From CAJBVG01 sp943372995 (GTDB lineage: Bacteria > Bacteroidota > Bacteroidia > Sphingobacteriales > Sphingobacteriaceae), in assembly GCA_943372995.1 (NCBI GenBank), contig CALSAQ010000001.1, forward strand, positions 248,001-312,000: a stretch of DNA of 64,000 nt, in the 5' to 3' direction. A model generated the notes under the pieces. It saw only the letters and a list, made by a program, of their open reading frames with translations. It was not told the origin of the DNA and did not search any database. Below are positions 51,352-59,946 of the stretch, one piece after another (the first letter of the stretch is position 1; each line of letters starts with the position of its first letter). The position numbers and the translations under genes were made by a program.

Positions 51352-52575
51352 ATGAAAAGCAAATTAACCTTATACATTTTTATCGCCCTAGTTTTGGGTA
51401 TTTTATCCGGATGGATATGTAATCTGAATGCTAGCAATTCATTCGTGATCACATTCGTAGAGTATGTTCCTTTGTTAAGCGATATCTTTTTAAACCTTGT
51501 GAAAATGATTATTGCACCATTAGTGTTTTCTACATTGGTGGTTGGAGTAGCTAAGTTAGGAGATATTAGTGCAGTAGGCAGAATCGGAGGAAAAACCCTG
51601 CTTTGGTTCCTTTCGGCAACATTTGTTTCTCTTTTTTTAGGGATGATATTAGTAAACCTATTTCAACCAGGTAAAATGATGCATTTGGCTTTGCCCCCAG
51701 AAAATGCCACTACTGGATTAGAACATACTGCTTTATCGGTAAAAGAGTTTATTAAGCATGTATTTCCAAAAAGCATTATCGATGCAATGGCTAAAAATGA
51801 GATTTTGCAGATTATAGTTTTTGCACTCTTCTTTGGTATCGGTGCAGCAGCCGTTGGTCAGAAAGCAGATGGTGTGGTTAAAGCCATGGACTCATTAGCA
51901 CATATTATGTTAAAGGTTACAGGGTTTGTAATGAACTTCGCTCCTTTTGCTGTGTTTGGTGCATTAACGGCAGTTATTGCTAAGCAAGGTGCAGGTGTAT
52001 TGGTAAACTACGGAATATTTATCTTCGAATTTTACGCCTCCTTACTCATCTTATGGGCCATTATTCTCTTAGCGGGTTTTGCAGTTATCAGAAAGAAAAT
52101 CATTTCTTTAATTAAACACATTATAGACCCTATCATTCTAGCTTATACAACATCAAGCTCGGAAGCAGCTTTACCACAAACCATCCATCAATTAGAGAAA
52201 TTTGGTTGCAGTAATAAAATTGTAAGTTTTGTACTCCCATTGGGTTATTCTTTTAACCTAGATGGTTCGATGATGTACATGACTTTTGCCTCATTGTTTA
52301 TTGCACAATCGTATGGAATAGACCTAAGTGTTGAACAACAAATCACAATGTTATTGGTATTAATGCTTACGAGCAAAGGTATTGCGGGAGTTCCAAGAGC
52401 TTCGTTAGTGGTTATTGCAGGTACCCTGTCTATGTTCAATATTCCGGAGGCAGGATTGTTGCTATTAATGGGAATTGATCCGATACTTGATATGGGACGT
52501 TCGGCAACTAACGTAGTAGGAAATAGTGTGGCAACTGCTGTGGTGAGCAAATGGGAAGGGGAATTGGAGAATTAG
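51352..52575 (+). CDS. Dicarboxylate/amino acid:cation symporter (DAACS)
   Basis: The 407-residue protein belongs to the GltP/DctA group. Signatures are FLNLVKMIIAPLVFSTLVVGVAKLGD, the serine-rich loop TSSSEAALPQTI (~268-279), the NLDGSMMYM motif of TM7 and the TM8 segment with SKGIAGVPRASLVV. It takes up glutamate, aspartate or C4-dicarboxylates with H+ or Na+. Co-transcribed with the NTF2-like lipoprotein. Its stop codon lies within an octad array. Confidence 0.95.
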   Translation: MKSKLTLYIFIALVLGILSGWICNLNASNSFVITFVEYVPLLSDIFLNLVKMIIAPLVFSTLVVGVAKLGDISAVGRIGGKTLLWFLSATFVSLFLGMILVNLFQPGKMMHLALPPENATTGLEHTALSVKEFIKHVFPKSIIDAMAKNEILQIIVFALFFGIGAAAVGQKADGVVKAMDSLAHIMLKVTGFVMNFAPFAVFGALTAVIAKQGAGVLVNYGIFIFEFYASLLILWAIILLAGFAVIRKKIISLIKHIIDPIILAYTTSSSEAALPQTIHQLEKFGCSNKIVSFVLPLGYSFNLDGSMMYMTFASLFIAQSYGIDLSVEQQITMLLVLMLTSKGIAGVPRASLVVIAGTLSMFNIPEAGLLLLMGIDPILDMGRSATNVVGNSVATAVVSKWEGELEN

Positions 52576-52609
52576 CCAATGTGCCAATTAGATAAATAGA
52601 CGATATGAT
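52570..52609. repeat. Octad array, five words (AATTAGCC type)
   Basis: Five consecutive 8-bp words with the theme AATNNGNN run from the last codons of the symporter gene to four bases before the next ATG. The stop TAG (52573-52575) is in the first word. Confidence 0.75.
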
Positions 52610-52612
52610 TGT

Positions 52613-53335
52613 ATGTTGACTTGGAGAAAAGCATTGATTGTTGTTGGAATAAGCTTTAGCTTATTGGATAGTGCTTGCATATTAGGTCCACAAGAAGCAG
52701 ACTGCAGCTATATTACACCGTATAAGCAAACTAAGGGAATTTGTTCTGAAGATATTTTACACCATTTTACGGTTTTTCCAAAAGGGAATAATTGGTTAAA
52801 GCTAGACAGTGTGAAAAATTGGGCAGATTATAAATTATTTAGTTCTCCAGAAAATTTTAAAAATATTTATTTAGCAAAGGGCGATTTCAACTTGTATTTT
52901 GACATCTACTTTACTCAAACCAAAACCAAAAGTATTTGTACTGAGTGTCCAACACAAGTAAAATATGCTAACAGGTCTAGCTTTTATAAAATAGAGAATG
53001 AAATTTTAGTTACACTCAAAACTAATAGAGAGAATACAAAAAGCCCATTTTATACTGAACAAGATTGGCCAGAGTATATTGAAATTTCCACCCCAGATTT
53101 CGGTAATTTAAACCATATTCCAGGTGTAATAAAGTTGAATTATAAGCCCAATAAACTGATTCCAAACTTTAGTATTAATGGTAAAGTTTATTCTGATGTT
53201 ATTTATGTATACGATTCACTTTCAATGAACAATCTCGAAAAAACATTAGTGGAGGCTTATTATAGTCCAAGTTTTGGATTATTGAAATACAGCTTTAGTA
53301 ATGGAGAGGTTTATACACTACAGAAAAGCAAATAA
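52613..53335 (+). CDS. Hypothetical exported protein
   Basis: The 240-residue protein has a hydrophobic N-terminus (ALIVVGISFSLLDSACILG) that may be a signal or poor lipobox (Cys ~22). The rest is rich in aromatic and charged residues with paired cysteines (SICTEC) and strand-like pieces such as GLLKYSFSNGEVYTLQ. I recognise no family. It follows the symporter after an octad array, and a second octad array separates it from rplU. Confidence 0.55.
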   Translation: MLTWRKALIVVGISFSLLDSACILGPQEADCSYITPYKQTKGICSEDILHHFTVFPKGNNWLKLDSVKNWADYKLFSSPENFKNIYLAKGDFNLYFDIYFTQTKTKSICTECPTQVKYANRSSFYKIENEILVTLKTNRENTKSPFYTEQDWPEYIEISTPDFGNLNHIPGVIKLNYKPNKLIPNFSINGKVYSDVIYVYDSLSMNNLEKTLVEAYYSPSFGLLKYSFSNGEVYTLQKSK

Positions 53336-53393
53336 TAATATGCTAGTATGCGAATTGTTAGTGATATTATTATTAATTAATTAATTGATTATC

Positions 53394-53441
53394 AGCATAT
53401 TGGCATAATAGCATATCAGCATACTAACTCACCAGCATATT
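53394..53441. repeat. Octad array, six words (AGCATATT type)
   Basis: Six 8-bp words, mostly AGCATANN, fill 48 bases exactly. The same word family appears at 38654-38685. An imperfect complement (GCTAGTATGC) lies at 53343. Confidence 0.85.
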
Positions 53442-53466
53442 ATTTTTCTTTTTAAAGAAAAAATGC

Positions 53467-53474
53467 TACTTTTG
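53467..53474 (+). promoter_or_regulatory. -7 promoter box of rplU-rpmA
   Basis: TACTTTTG matches TAnnTTTG. The -33 region is a T-run (53443-53447) instead of a clear TTTG. A small palindrome TTTTCTTT/AAAGAAAA (53444-53463) lies between. Confidence 0.5.
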
Positions 53475-53510
53475 CAGTCCAAAATAACATTAAAAACAAA
53501 TTAATTAACC

Positions 53511-53822
53511 ATGTACGCAATAGTAGATATAGCTGGGCAACAGTTTAAAGTTGCAAAAGACCAACAAATCTTTGTACACAGATTACAAGGAGATGAGGGC
53601 GCTAGTATTGAATTTGACAAGGTTTTATTAGTTGATAACGGTGGAAAAGTGTCTGTAGGAGCTCCTACATTAAGCGGATCTAAAGTTACTGCTACTATCC
53701 TGTCTCATTTAAAAGGTGACAAAGTAATCGTTTTCAAGAAAAAACGTAGAAAAGGATACAAAAAGAAAAACGGACACCGTCAGTTCTTCACTAAAATCCA
53801 AATCAACAACATTGTTGCTTAA
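53511..53822 (+). CDS. rplU: 50S ribosomal protein L21
   Basis: The 103-residue protein matches bacterial L21: MYAIVDIAGQQFKVAKDQ at the start, KVLLVDNGG, and the basic KVIVFKKKRRKGYKKKNGHRQ (split: VIVFKKKRR, KGYKKKNGHR) before FTKIQI. It binds 23S rRNA in the large subunit. As usual it is followed directly by rpmA (42-base gap). Confidence 0.98.
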   Translation: MYAIVDIAGQQFKVAKDQQIFVHRLQGDEGASIEFDKVLLVDNGGKVSVGAPTLSGSKVTATILSHLKGDKVIVFKKKRRKGYKKKNGHRQFFTKIQINNIVA

Positions 53823-53864
53823 TTAATTAACAGAAGGTTCAACACATTATAAAGATATTCAGAA

Positions 53865-54146
53865 ATGGCACATAAGAAAGGGGCCGGTAGTTCGAAGAAC
53901 GGTCGTGAATCACACAGTAAACGTTTAGGTATCAAAATTTACGGTGGTCAAGCTGCTATTGCAGGTAACATCATCGTACGTCAACGTGGTACTAAACATC
54001 ACCCAGCTAAAAACGTAGGTATTGGTAAAGACCATACTTTATTCGCTTTAGTTGATGGTACAGTAGAATTTAGAAAGAAAGCTGATAACAAATCATATGT
54101 ATCAGTAGTACCTTTCGATTTCAATACTGAAACTGCAAACGCATAA
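53865..54146 (+). CDS. rpmA: 50S ribosomal protein L27
   Basis: The 93-residue protein matches L27: MAHKKGAGSSKNGRESHSKR, then LGIKIYGGQ, GNIIVRQRGTKHHP and GKDHTLFALVDGTVEF. The N-terminal tail reaches the peptidyl-transferase centre. No extra N-terminal extension needing proteolysis is present. It ends the rplU operon; a strong terminator follows. Confidence 0.98.
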   Translation: MAHKKGAGSSKNGRESHSKRLGIKIYGGQAAIAGNIIVRQRGTKHHPAKNVGIGKDHTLFALVDGTVEFRKKADNKSYVSVVPFDFNTETANA

Positions 54147-54165
54147 TTACAACATTAGATAGTTT

Positions 54166-54200
54166 AAAGGCCTTTTCGTGCAAACGGGAAGGCCTTTTTT
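54166..54200 (+). terminator. Intrinsic terminator after rpmA
   Basis: AAAGGCCTT (54166-54174) pairs with AAGGCCTTT (54189-54197), with T continuing to 54200. Confidence 0.85.
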
Positions 54201-54344
54201 CGTAGCTCGTACCTCGTATTTCGTAGCTCGTAGTCGTGTAAATTTATAGGGTTTCTTAATAACTATAAAAAAAAGCCCCGCTAATGCAGGGCCAAATAAT
54301 TACAACTCTCGAACTACGAGGTACGAGCTACTAAATACGAGTTA
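54201..54344. repeat. Inverted heptad arrays (CGTAGCT / CGAGCTA) between rpmA and phaC
   Basis: Five 7-bp words at 54201-54235 and five at 54310-54344 are inverted to each other; a 17-bp core (54202-54218 and 54315-54331) is perfect. The words match those at 31635-31778. The phaC stop (54342-54344) is inside the last word. A minus-strand terminator lies in the loop. Confidence 0.9.
54267..54292 (-). terminator. Intrinsic terminator of phaC
   Basis: Read on the minus strand, GCCCTGC and GCGGGGC form a stem with one mismatch over ATTA, followed by eight T. Confidence 0.7.
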
Positions 54345-55394
54345 TGATCTCTTCGTAATCCACTTCGCTACGGCAGGACCTAGTTCTTTTTGTGAACGTC
54401 CGCCAACAAATACTCCGATATGGCCGCCTTGGAAGGCATAGATTTCATGATCTTTAGAGCCAATAGCGTCGTTTAATGGAACAGTAGCCGATTTAGGTAT
54501 GATGTTGTCGTCGGTAGCATAAATGTTCATTACAGGCATTGTAATGTTCTTTAAATCTACCTTCTTATCTCCTACTACTAATTCGCCTTTTATTAATTTG
54601 TTGCCTTGGAATAAATCTTTGATATATTGACGGTAGCATTCTCCTGGGAAGTCCGGACAATCAGCTTTCCAAGCTTCCATACGTAGGAAGTTCATGAGCT
54701 TATCTTCATCGTTCATAGTATCTAGTATCCCGTTGTATTTACTAATGCTCATGGTTGGTTTCAACATCGCAAATGCACTGTTTAAGGTGTCTGCCGACAT
54801 GTTTCCTACGCTATCCACGATAGTATCTACATTGATGTCTTTTGCCCAACGGAACAATACGCTTTCGTTTCCTGAGAATTCAAAAGGAGCTACAAATACT
54901 GTTAATGATTTGATTTTTTCGGGGTATATAGCCGAATAAATAGTACTGAATGTACCACCTTGGCAAATTCCTAGTTTATGGATTTTATCGTTACCAGTGC
55001 TTTTGCGAACAAAATCTACAGCATCGTTCATATAACCATTAATGTAATCGTCCATGGTTAGGTATTTATCCGCTTTTGTAGGGTATCCCCAATCCATGAT
55101 ATAGATGTCTAATCCTTCGTCTAATAATTTTTTTATCAGAGAGCGATCAGGTTGTAGGTCTAAAACATCATGACGGTTGATGATGGCGAAACTCACTAAC
55201 ACAGGAATCTTTGCTTTCGCAGGAGTTTCTCTTTTGTAGTGATACATTTTTATTTTATCCGATTGCCAAACTAATTCTTTTGGGGTAGTAGCAACATCAA
55301 CGGTTTTAATGTTTTTTAATGTTTGATATCCTTTGGCCAATTTAGAGCTCATCTCGCCGAATTGCTCCATCATCTCTGCTGTTTGATTATTCAT
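54342..55394 (-). CDS. phaC: Class III poly(3-hydroxyalkanoate) synthase subunit PhaC
   Basis: The 350-residue protein polymerises hydroxyacyl-CoA. The lipase-box-like motif GICQGG carries Cys144; Asp296 (YATDDNIIP) and His325 (QGGHIGVFVGGR) complete the triad at the spacing of the Allochromatium enzyme. IYIMDWGYP and the total length are typical of class III/IV. Its partner PhaE is encoded just upstream, with a terminator-like hairpin in between. Confidence 0.92.
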   Translation of the reverse strand: MNNQTAEMMEQFGEMSSKLAKGYQTLKNIKTVDVATTPKELVWQSDKIKMYHYKRETPAKAKIPVLVSFAIINRHDVLDLQPDRSLIKKLLDEGLDIYIMDWGYPTKADKYLTMDDYINGYMNDAVDFVRKSTGNDKIHKLGICQGGTFSTIYSAIYPEKIKSLTVFVAPFEFSGNESVLFRWAKDINVDTIVDSVGNMSADTLNSAFAMLKPTMSISKYNGILDTMNDEDKLMNFLRMEAWKADCPDFPGECYRQYIKDLFQGNKLIKGELVVGDKKVDLKNITMPVMNIYATDDNIIPKSATVPLNDAIGSKDHEIYAFQGGHIGVFVGGRSQKELGPAVAKWITKRS

Positions 55395-55445
55395 AATTTG
55401 TTTTAGTGTTAGTAATAAGGTAAATATTATAAAAAATATTGAGTT

Positions 55446-55479
55446 AAAAAAAAGCGGGTAAAAATTAATTCACCCGCTT
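55446..55479 (-). terminator. Terminator-like hairpin between phaE and phaC
   Basis: On the minus strand AAGCGGGT pairs with ACCCGCTT over a 12-base loop and is followed by a run of T. It would partly stop transcription after phaE and lower phaC dosage. Confidence 0.75.
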
Positions 55480-55511
55480 AACCCAACTAAATCTCAAACT
55501 ATTATGATTGA

Positions 55512-56816
55512 TTATTTTTTAGCAGTTTTAGCTGCTTTAACTTCTGTTGTAGGAGTTTCTAAGCTTTCGATTTTTTTCTCTAAAGCTTTGATGTGTTTGT
55601 TCATTTCGTAAACTGTTTTGTACAAATCGTCCATTTCAGTACGAGTGATTACAGGAATGTTCTCCATCATTTTCTCCATTTGTTTCTCCACTCCTTTTTT
55701 TACTGTCATGGTTACATTAGTAAACTCAGCCTGGAATTTAGAGTATTCTTCTGATTGGAATAATTCACCGTATACAGTATCGTTTACATTGATCCACTCG
55801 TTGTAGAACGTGTTGAAATCTTTGTACTCTTCACCGTTTTGGATTTTGTTCGCTACATTCTCTGCTAATGTTTCCATTGCTTTTAAGCCTGTAGTGTATA
55901 ACATATAACGGAATTGAGCTTCGCGAACTTGGTAAGCCACCATTTTGTTTCCTAATTCGTTGATAGCAATCATTTGATCACGATCTTTACCAGGACTCAT
56001 TAAAGTAACCATTGGCGACATTGTGTCTTTCATTTGGTTGCTTAAGTTTTGGAATTGCTCTAATGCTTGCTCAAAAGTTTCTGTTCCGAAAGAAGGAAGA
56101 TTAGCCATTTGGCCTTTCATTTTTTCGTAAGCTTCTTTACCCATGTTCATATTGCTTTTTATAGCATTTAGGTAAAACTCTTTCATTTGGTTCGACATTT
56201 CTGGATTTAATTGTAACATTTGATCCATCATGCCTTTATATTGTTCAGCATTGAACATGTTTTTGAAAGTATCCATGTTGAAGCTTTTGTCTTGCATTTG
56301 CTTCATCATTGGGCTCCAAAACTCATATAATTTCATGTACATTTCTTGGGTATTGAATAAGCCCATGAAAGCTTCTTTTTGTGTTCCGTTTGCACCGAAG
56401 TTGTTCAACATTTCTTGGTACGATTTCGTTAACATGTTATTCCAGTTTTGGAACATGTTGTTCGTGTCGTTCATACCAGTATTGAATTTGTTCATGTTTT
56501 GCGACCAAGTCATCCAGTTGTTCATGGCATTGTTCATAAATGAAGCCATATCCTGACCTTTAGTCAAGTTCGTTTGGAATAAATTAGTGAAGTATTCGAA
56601 AGGATTGTTACTTGTAGATTTCTCAGTTTCTTTAGCACCATTTCCTTGGTTGAAGAACGACATTTGATTGTCGAACCACTTCTTGAAGTAGTCGTTGTTA
56701 ACATTCTCACCGAAACCTTTTTTCATGTTTTCAGTAGTTTTAGTCATTGTATCCACAAACTGTTTTTGTGAATCCATCATACTTTCAAAGAAGTTTTTTG
56801 TTGAATTACTTTCCAT
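55512..56816 (-). CDS. phaE: PHA synthase subunit PhaE
   Basis: The 434-residue protein is Met-, Asn- and Phe-rich and helical, with FFESMMDSQKQFVDTMTK at the start, many W-x-x-M/N-N repeats, and a C-terminal coiled coil (EMDDLYKTVYEMNKHIKALEKKI region) ending in ETPTTEVKAAKTAKK, a phasin-like basic tail. This fits PhaE, the non-catalytic partner of class III PhaC. It is longer than the ~360 residues usual in purple sulfur bacteria. A strong promoter lies 70-100 bases upstream. Confidence 0.82.
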   Translation of the reverse strand: MESNSTKNFFESMMDSQKQFVDTMTKTTENMKKGFGENVNNDYFKKWFDNQMSFFNQGNGAKETEKSTSNNPFEYFTNLFQTNLTKGQDMASFMNNAMNNWMTWSQNMNKFNTGMNDTNNMFQNWNNMLTKSYQEMLNNFGANGTQKEAFMGLFNTQEMYMKLYEFWSPMMKQMQDKSFNMDTFKNMFNAEQYKGMMDQMLQLNPEMSNQMKEFYLNAIKSNMNMGKEAYEKMKGQMANLPSFGTETFEQALEQFQNLSNQMKDTMSPMVTLMSPGKDRDQMIAINELGNKMVAYQVREAQFRYMLYTTGLKAMETLAENVANKIQNGEEYKDFNTFYNEWINVNDTVYGELFQSEEYSKFQAEFTNVTMTVKKGVEKQMEKMMENIPVITRTEMDDLYKTVYEMNKHIKALEKKIESLETPTTEVKAAKTAKK

Positions 56817-56884
56817 TTTTAGTGTTTTATTTAGTTGAAACTAAGAGATTTAATATTCCTTATATCTCCCCCTTAAATTCGCCG

Positions 56885-56915
56885 CAAAGGTAGGAGTTAT
56901 TTTATTCAAAACAAA
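56885..56915 (-). promoter_or_regulatory. Promoter of phaE
   Basis: Minus-strand TTTG (56912-56915), exactly 19 bases, then TACCTTTG (56885-56892): a perfect fit to the Bacteroidota consensus. It predicts a 5' leader of about 60 bases. Confidence 0.8.
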
Positions 56916-57054
56916 TAGTTATTTTAATATTTATCCACAGCCCTTGTTTAAAGTAAATAAACGCGCTTTTGGGTAATATAAAGCGCAATTTTTTTATTAT
57001 TTAGTAATATAATTTTTATATTCGGAAACAACCAAAATAATTAAACGTCAGATT

Positions 57055-57474
57055 ATGCTACACGAAAAACCGCAAGTTGGAACGGAATTCCGTCACAAAT
57101 TTTCTTATTCACAGGAGCAAGTAGATTTATTTGCACAAGTTACCGGTGACACCAATCCTTTACATATTGATGCCGAATATGCGGCTAAGTCGATGTTTGG
57201 AAGAAGAATCATGCATGGCTACTTAGGAGGATCTGTATTTACTAAAATTTTCGGAACGCTTTTTTGTGCAGAAGGTAATGTTTATATGAAGCAGGAAATG
57301 AAGTTCTTAAAGCCTATGTTTGCCGATAAAGAATACGAAGCTATACTTACTGTAAAGGAAATTATACCCGAAAAGAACCGTGCGATTATAGAAACGAAGA
57401 TTATAGACCCAGAAACAGGAGAAACAACTACTACTGGAGAAGCAATGATGTATAATAAGATCTACTTTAACTAA
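57055..57474 (+). CDS. phaJ: MaoC-type (R)-enoyl-CoA hydratase, PhaJ-like
   Basis: This 139-residue hotdog-fold protein has the hydratase-2 motif: Asp and His in TGDTNPLHIDAEYAAKSMFGRR (~32-53; split TGDTNPLHID, AEYAAKSMFGRR), then IMHGYLGGSVFTKIFGT. Such enzymes convert enoyl-CoA to (R)-3-hydroxyacyl-CoA, the PHA synthase substrate. It is divergent from phaE-phaC by 238 bases. The solute-binding gene follows after seven bases. Substrate chain length cannot be told. Confidence 0.88.
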   Translation: MLHEKPQVGTEFRHKFSYSQEQVDLFAQVTGDTNPLHIDAEYAAKSMFGRRIMHGYLGGSVFTKIFGTLFCAEGNVYMKQEMKFLKPMFADKEYEAILTVKEIIPEKNRAIIETKIIDPETGETTTTGEAMMYNKIYFN

Positions 57475-57481
57475 TATAACT

Positions 57482-58354
57482 ATGAAAGCACCCTATAGAA
57501 TTCTATTGAGTTTAATTCTCCTCTCCTTTACTTCTGGCTTGTACGCTCAATCGAAGCAACAAAACCCTGCTGGTTCCTATGCCAGTGCTTGGGCCGATAA
57601 AAAAGGCACGATGAATGTGCAATACCTCAATAACTTCCCATTTGCCTACACCGATGATAATAATGAGGTCACTGGAATTGAAATAGACATTATCAGAAAA
57701 TTTGCACAATGGCTAAAAATTAAGAAAGGAATTGAGGTAGAATTGAATTTTCAACAATCGGATGATTTTGCGAAGTTCTATGAAAAGGTAAAAATCGATA
57801 AAACAGTGAGTGTCGGTGCTGGTAGTGTTGCTGTAACCACTGATAGAGCAAGAGAAATAAAGTTTTCTTCGCCATACCTAAAGAATAAACCGGTATTGGT
57901 GAGTTCGATATTGAAATCTACTTTAACTGACATCAGAAATATTTCTAAGGAATTCAATGGAATGACTGCGGTAATTGTGAAAGGTTCTGTTCACGAGAAA
58001 CTGATTAAGAATATTAAAGACAACTACTGGCCAGAAATGAAAGTAGAATTAGTAGAATCGCCATCAGTGGTACTCGATAAAATATCGAACTCAAATAAGT
58101 ACTTCGGATATTTAGATTTAATCTCTTATTGGTCGAGTATACAGAAGGAATCACGACCATTAAAAATCCACAGAGCTACACCATTTGACACAGAATACTT
58201 TGCTTTCATATTCCCTAAAAGCTCCGATTGGGCTGCAGCCTTTAACGAGTTTTTTGATGGAGGATTAGGCTTTACTGCAAGCGATGCTTATATGGATATC
58301 TTACGCAAGCATTTGAGTTCAGAATTAGTGAACTCGGTGGCATTGACGTACTAG
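57482..58354 (+). CDS. Periplasmic solute-binding protein (SBP family 3 type)
   Basis: The 290-residue protein has a signal peptide ending LYAQ (residue ~22) and a family 3 solute-binding fold: FPFAYTDDNNEVTGIEIDIIRKFAQWL (~50-76, in parts), VGAGSVAVTTDRAREIKFSSPYLKNKPVL (~113-141) and a C-terminal lobe ending YMDILRKHLSS. No permease or ATPase is nearby, so it may be an orphan sensor or binding protein. Its stop TAG is part of a heptad array. Confidence 0.85.
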   Translation: MKAPYRILLSLILLSFTSGLYAQSKQQNPAGSYASAWADKKGTMNVQYLNNFPFAYTDDNNEVTGIEIDIIRKFAQWLKIKKGIEVELNFQQSDDFAKFYEKVKIDKTVSVGAGSVAVTTDRAREIKFSSPYLKNKPVLVSSILKSTLTDIRNISKEFNGMTAVIVKGSVHEKLIKNIKDNYWPEMKVELVESPSVVLDKISNSNKYFGYLDLISYWSSIQKESRPLKIHRATPFDTEYFAFIFPKSSDWAAAFNEFFDGGLGFTASDAYMDILRKHLSSELVNSVALTY

Positions 58355-58383
58355 ATATTAGATATTAGTATTGAGATATGAGA
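58351..58383. repeat. Heptad array (TTAGATA type) adjoining a palindrome
   Basis: Four full 7-bp words (CTAGATA, TTAGATA, TTAGTAT, TGAGATA) and a part word. The stop of the solute-binding gene lies in the first word. The GGACGTCC-type palindrome terminator follows 8 bases later. Confidence 0.8.
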
Positions 58384-58390
58384 AAATTAC

Positions 58391-58425
58391 GCTGCGATGG
58401 GCGTCCACGTCCATCGCAGCTTTTT
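58391..58425 (+). terminator. Strong hairpin terminator of the GATGGACGTCC family
   Basis: GCTGCGATGG (58391-58400) pairs perfectly with CCATCGCAGC (58411-58420) and is followed by TTTTT. It is the best-kept of four related palindromes in the window and separates convergent genes. Confidence 0.85.
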
Positions 58426-58450
58426 AAACAGTTTTTTGTGATTTGCAAGT

Positions 58451-58870
58451 CTATTTTACTCTTTCTATTCCACTTATAATTCCCGCTTCAATCATTTTAC
58501 CATATCCATTTTTTGGTAAATGGACAATATATGATAATGCCAAATTGTAATTCTGAATAGCATTGCTAAAGTCGCTCAGGTCTTCGTAACATTTTCCAAT
58601 ATTTAAATATAATGAGGGGTAATTTGCTTTCATTTCCTCCGTATTAATGTTTAGTGCAAATTGTAAGGCTTCAGTATCCCACACTAATTTTTCTTTACTA
58701 CTATTTTGTACACGTGCCATGTAATGAGCAGCTATAAATTTTTCAAAATCGTTAGTTGCATTTTCCCAAGCAAGTTGGTATAAACGACAAGCTTCTTCTC
58801 TATCACTAGCTTCTTGTTCTATTCCTTGTGCACAAAGTTTAACGATTTCATTATTTGGATTGAATACCAT
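58451..58870 (-). CDS. Small TPR-like protein
   Basis: The 139-residue protein consists of helix pairs like TPRs: REEACRLYQLAWENATNDFEKFIAAHYMAR and PSLYLNIGKCYEDLSDFSNAIQNYNLALSYI (each read in parts). It is 11 bases downstream of the YCII gene and likely co-transcribed. Known relatives are uncharacterised; protein binding is the only safe guess. Confidence 0.7.
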   Translation of the reverse strand: MVFNPNNEIVKLCAQGIEQEASDREEACRLYQLAWENATNDFEKFIAAHYMARVQNSSKEKLVWDTEALQFALNINTEEMKANYPSLYLNIGKCYEDLSDFSNAIQNYNLALSYIVHLPKNGYGKMIEAGIISGIERVK

Positions 58871-58881
58871 GTTTTATCTAT

Positions 58882-59235
58882 TTATTGTTCAGGGGATGTT
58901 ATTTCTCTTATTTCAACACTTGTGTCATTTCCATTAAGAATTGGACATTTCTTAGCAATTACAGTTGCAGCATCAAAATCATTGGCCAAAATAATAATGT
59001 AGCCAGCCACCGAATTATGCTCAGCAACATAAGGTTGTTCAGTCATTTCTTGGTTTTGTTTAAGTAACCTGCCTTCTTTTGAGAAATGATTACCACCATC
59101 TGCAAGTTGATTCGTAGAAGCAATTTCATTTATCCATTGCATCCATTGTTGCATGTATAATTTCATTTGCTTTTTGCTCACCTGTTTTTCTTTACTTAAA
59201 ATATCCATTCGGAATATTAAAACATATTTTTTCAT
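58882..59235 (-). CDS. YCII-related (DGPF-type) domain protein
   Basis: The 117-residue protein has the YCII-like ferredoxin fold: KYVLIFRMDIL at the start, a middle helix, GGNHFSKEGRLL and a C-terminal strand/helix pair VAGYIIILANDFDAATVIAKKCPIL followed by SVEIREI. YCII-like proteins bind small ligands; some are dehydrochlorinase-like. It is followed by the TPR-like gene and preceded by a Crp/Fnr gene 65 bases upstream, which may control both. Confidence 0.82.
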   Translation of the reverse strand: MKKYVLIFRMDILSKEKQVSKKQMKLYMQQWMQWINEIASTNQLADGGNHFSKEGRLLKQNQEMTEQPYVAEHNSVAGYIIILANDFDAATVIAKKCPILNGNDTSVEIREITSPEQ

Positions 59236-59299
59236 CTTGTTTTTATTTTCAAAGATGAATCAATAAACAAGAACTTGTATTGACCTAGGTCAAAATCGT

Positions 59300-59866
59300 T
59301 TATTTCGATTTAAGCCTACTGAGTGTCTCTTCTCTGATATCTAAATATGAGGCTAATAGTTTGTTGGAAAGGCGTTGGATGAGTATAGGGTTTTCATTTA
59401 AAACTAAGTCGTAACGCTGTTTAGCGGTTAGCGTAACCAGTTGTTCAATTTTTTTGTTTTGGAAAGAATAGGCTAATTCCAATAGGTGTTGGTAGAAGTA
59501 ACTCCAATTTTTTATTTCTTTATTTAATCGATAAAAATCGGAGTGATTTATATAAAGTACTTGTGAATCGTCTACTGCTTCTAGAAATTCGAAAGAAGCT
59601 TGTTGAAAAATGAAACTTGTAAATGCTGTGCCAACGTGGTTTTCTAGCATTACATACCTAGTTTTCTCTCTACCATTTTTATCGATAAAAAAAGTTCTTA
59701 AGCAGCCTTTATTGATAAAATAAAATTCCTTACATATACTCCCTTGGTATAATAGAGTGGTGTTTTTTGAAACAGATTTTGCTTTGAAACATTTCAGAAT
59801 TACATCAAGTTCTTGCTCTTTAAAATCAACAAAATGCTTCAGAACCATTCTTAAATTATCTTTCAT
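59300..59866 (-). CDS. Crp/Fnr-family regulator
   Basis: The 188-residue protein has a cNMP-binding-like beta roll (VSKNTTLLYQGSICKEFYFINKGCLRTFF) and a C-terminal HTH (IQRLSNKLLASYLDIREETLSRL). Its tail is short, ending LKSK, as in many Bacteroidota homologues of this group. There is no Fnr cluster motif. The minus-strand YCII and TPR genes follow in the same direction. Confidence 0.9.
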   Translation of the reverse strand: MKDNLRMVLKHFVDFKEQELDVILKCFKAKSVSKNTTLLYQGSICKEFYFINKGCLRTFFIDKNGREKTRYVMLENHVGTAFTSFIFQQASFEFLEAVDDSQVLYINHSDFYRLNKEIKNWSYFYQHLLELAYSFQNKKIEQLVTLTAKQRYDLVLNENPILIQRLSNKLLASYLDIREETLSRLKSK

Positions 59867-59946
59867 GTAAGTTTGTTATTGTTTGAATTAATTTCCATCT
59901 CCCAAGAAAACTAATCAGGTATTGGTTCTTCTTACCTTCTGGAATC

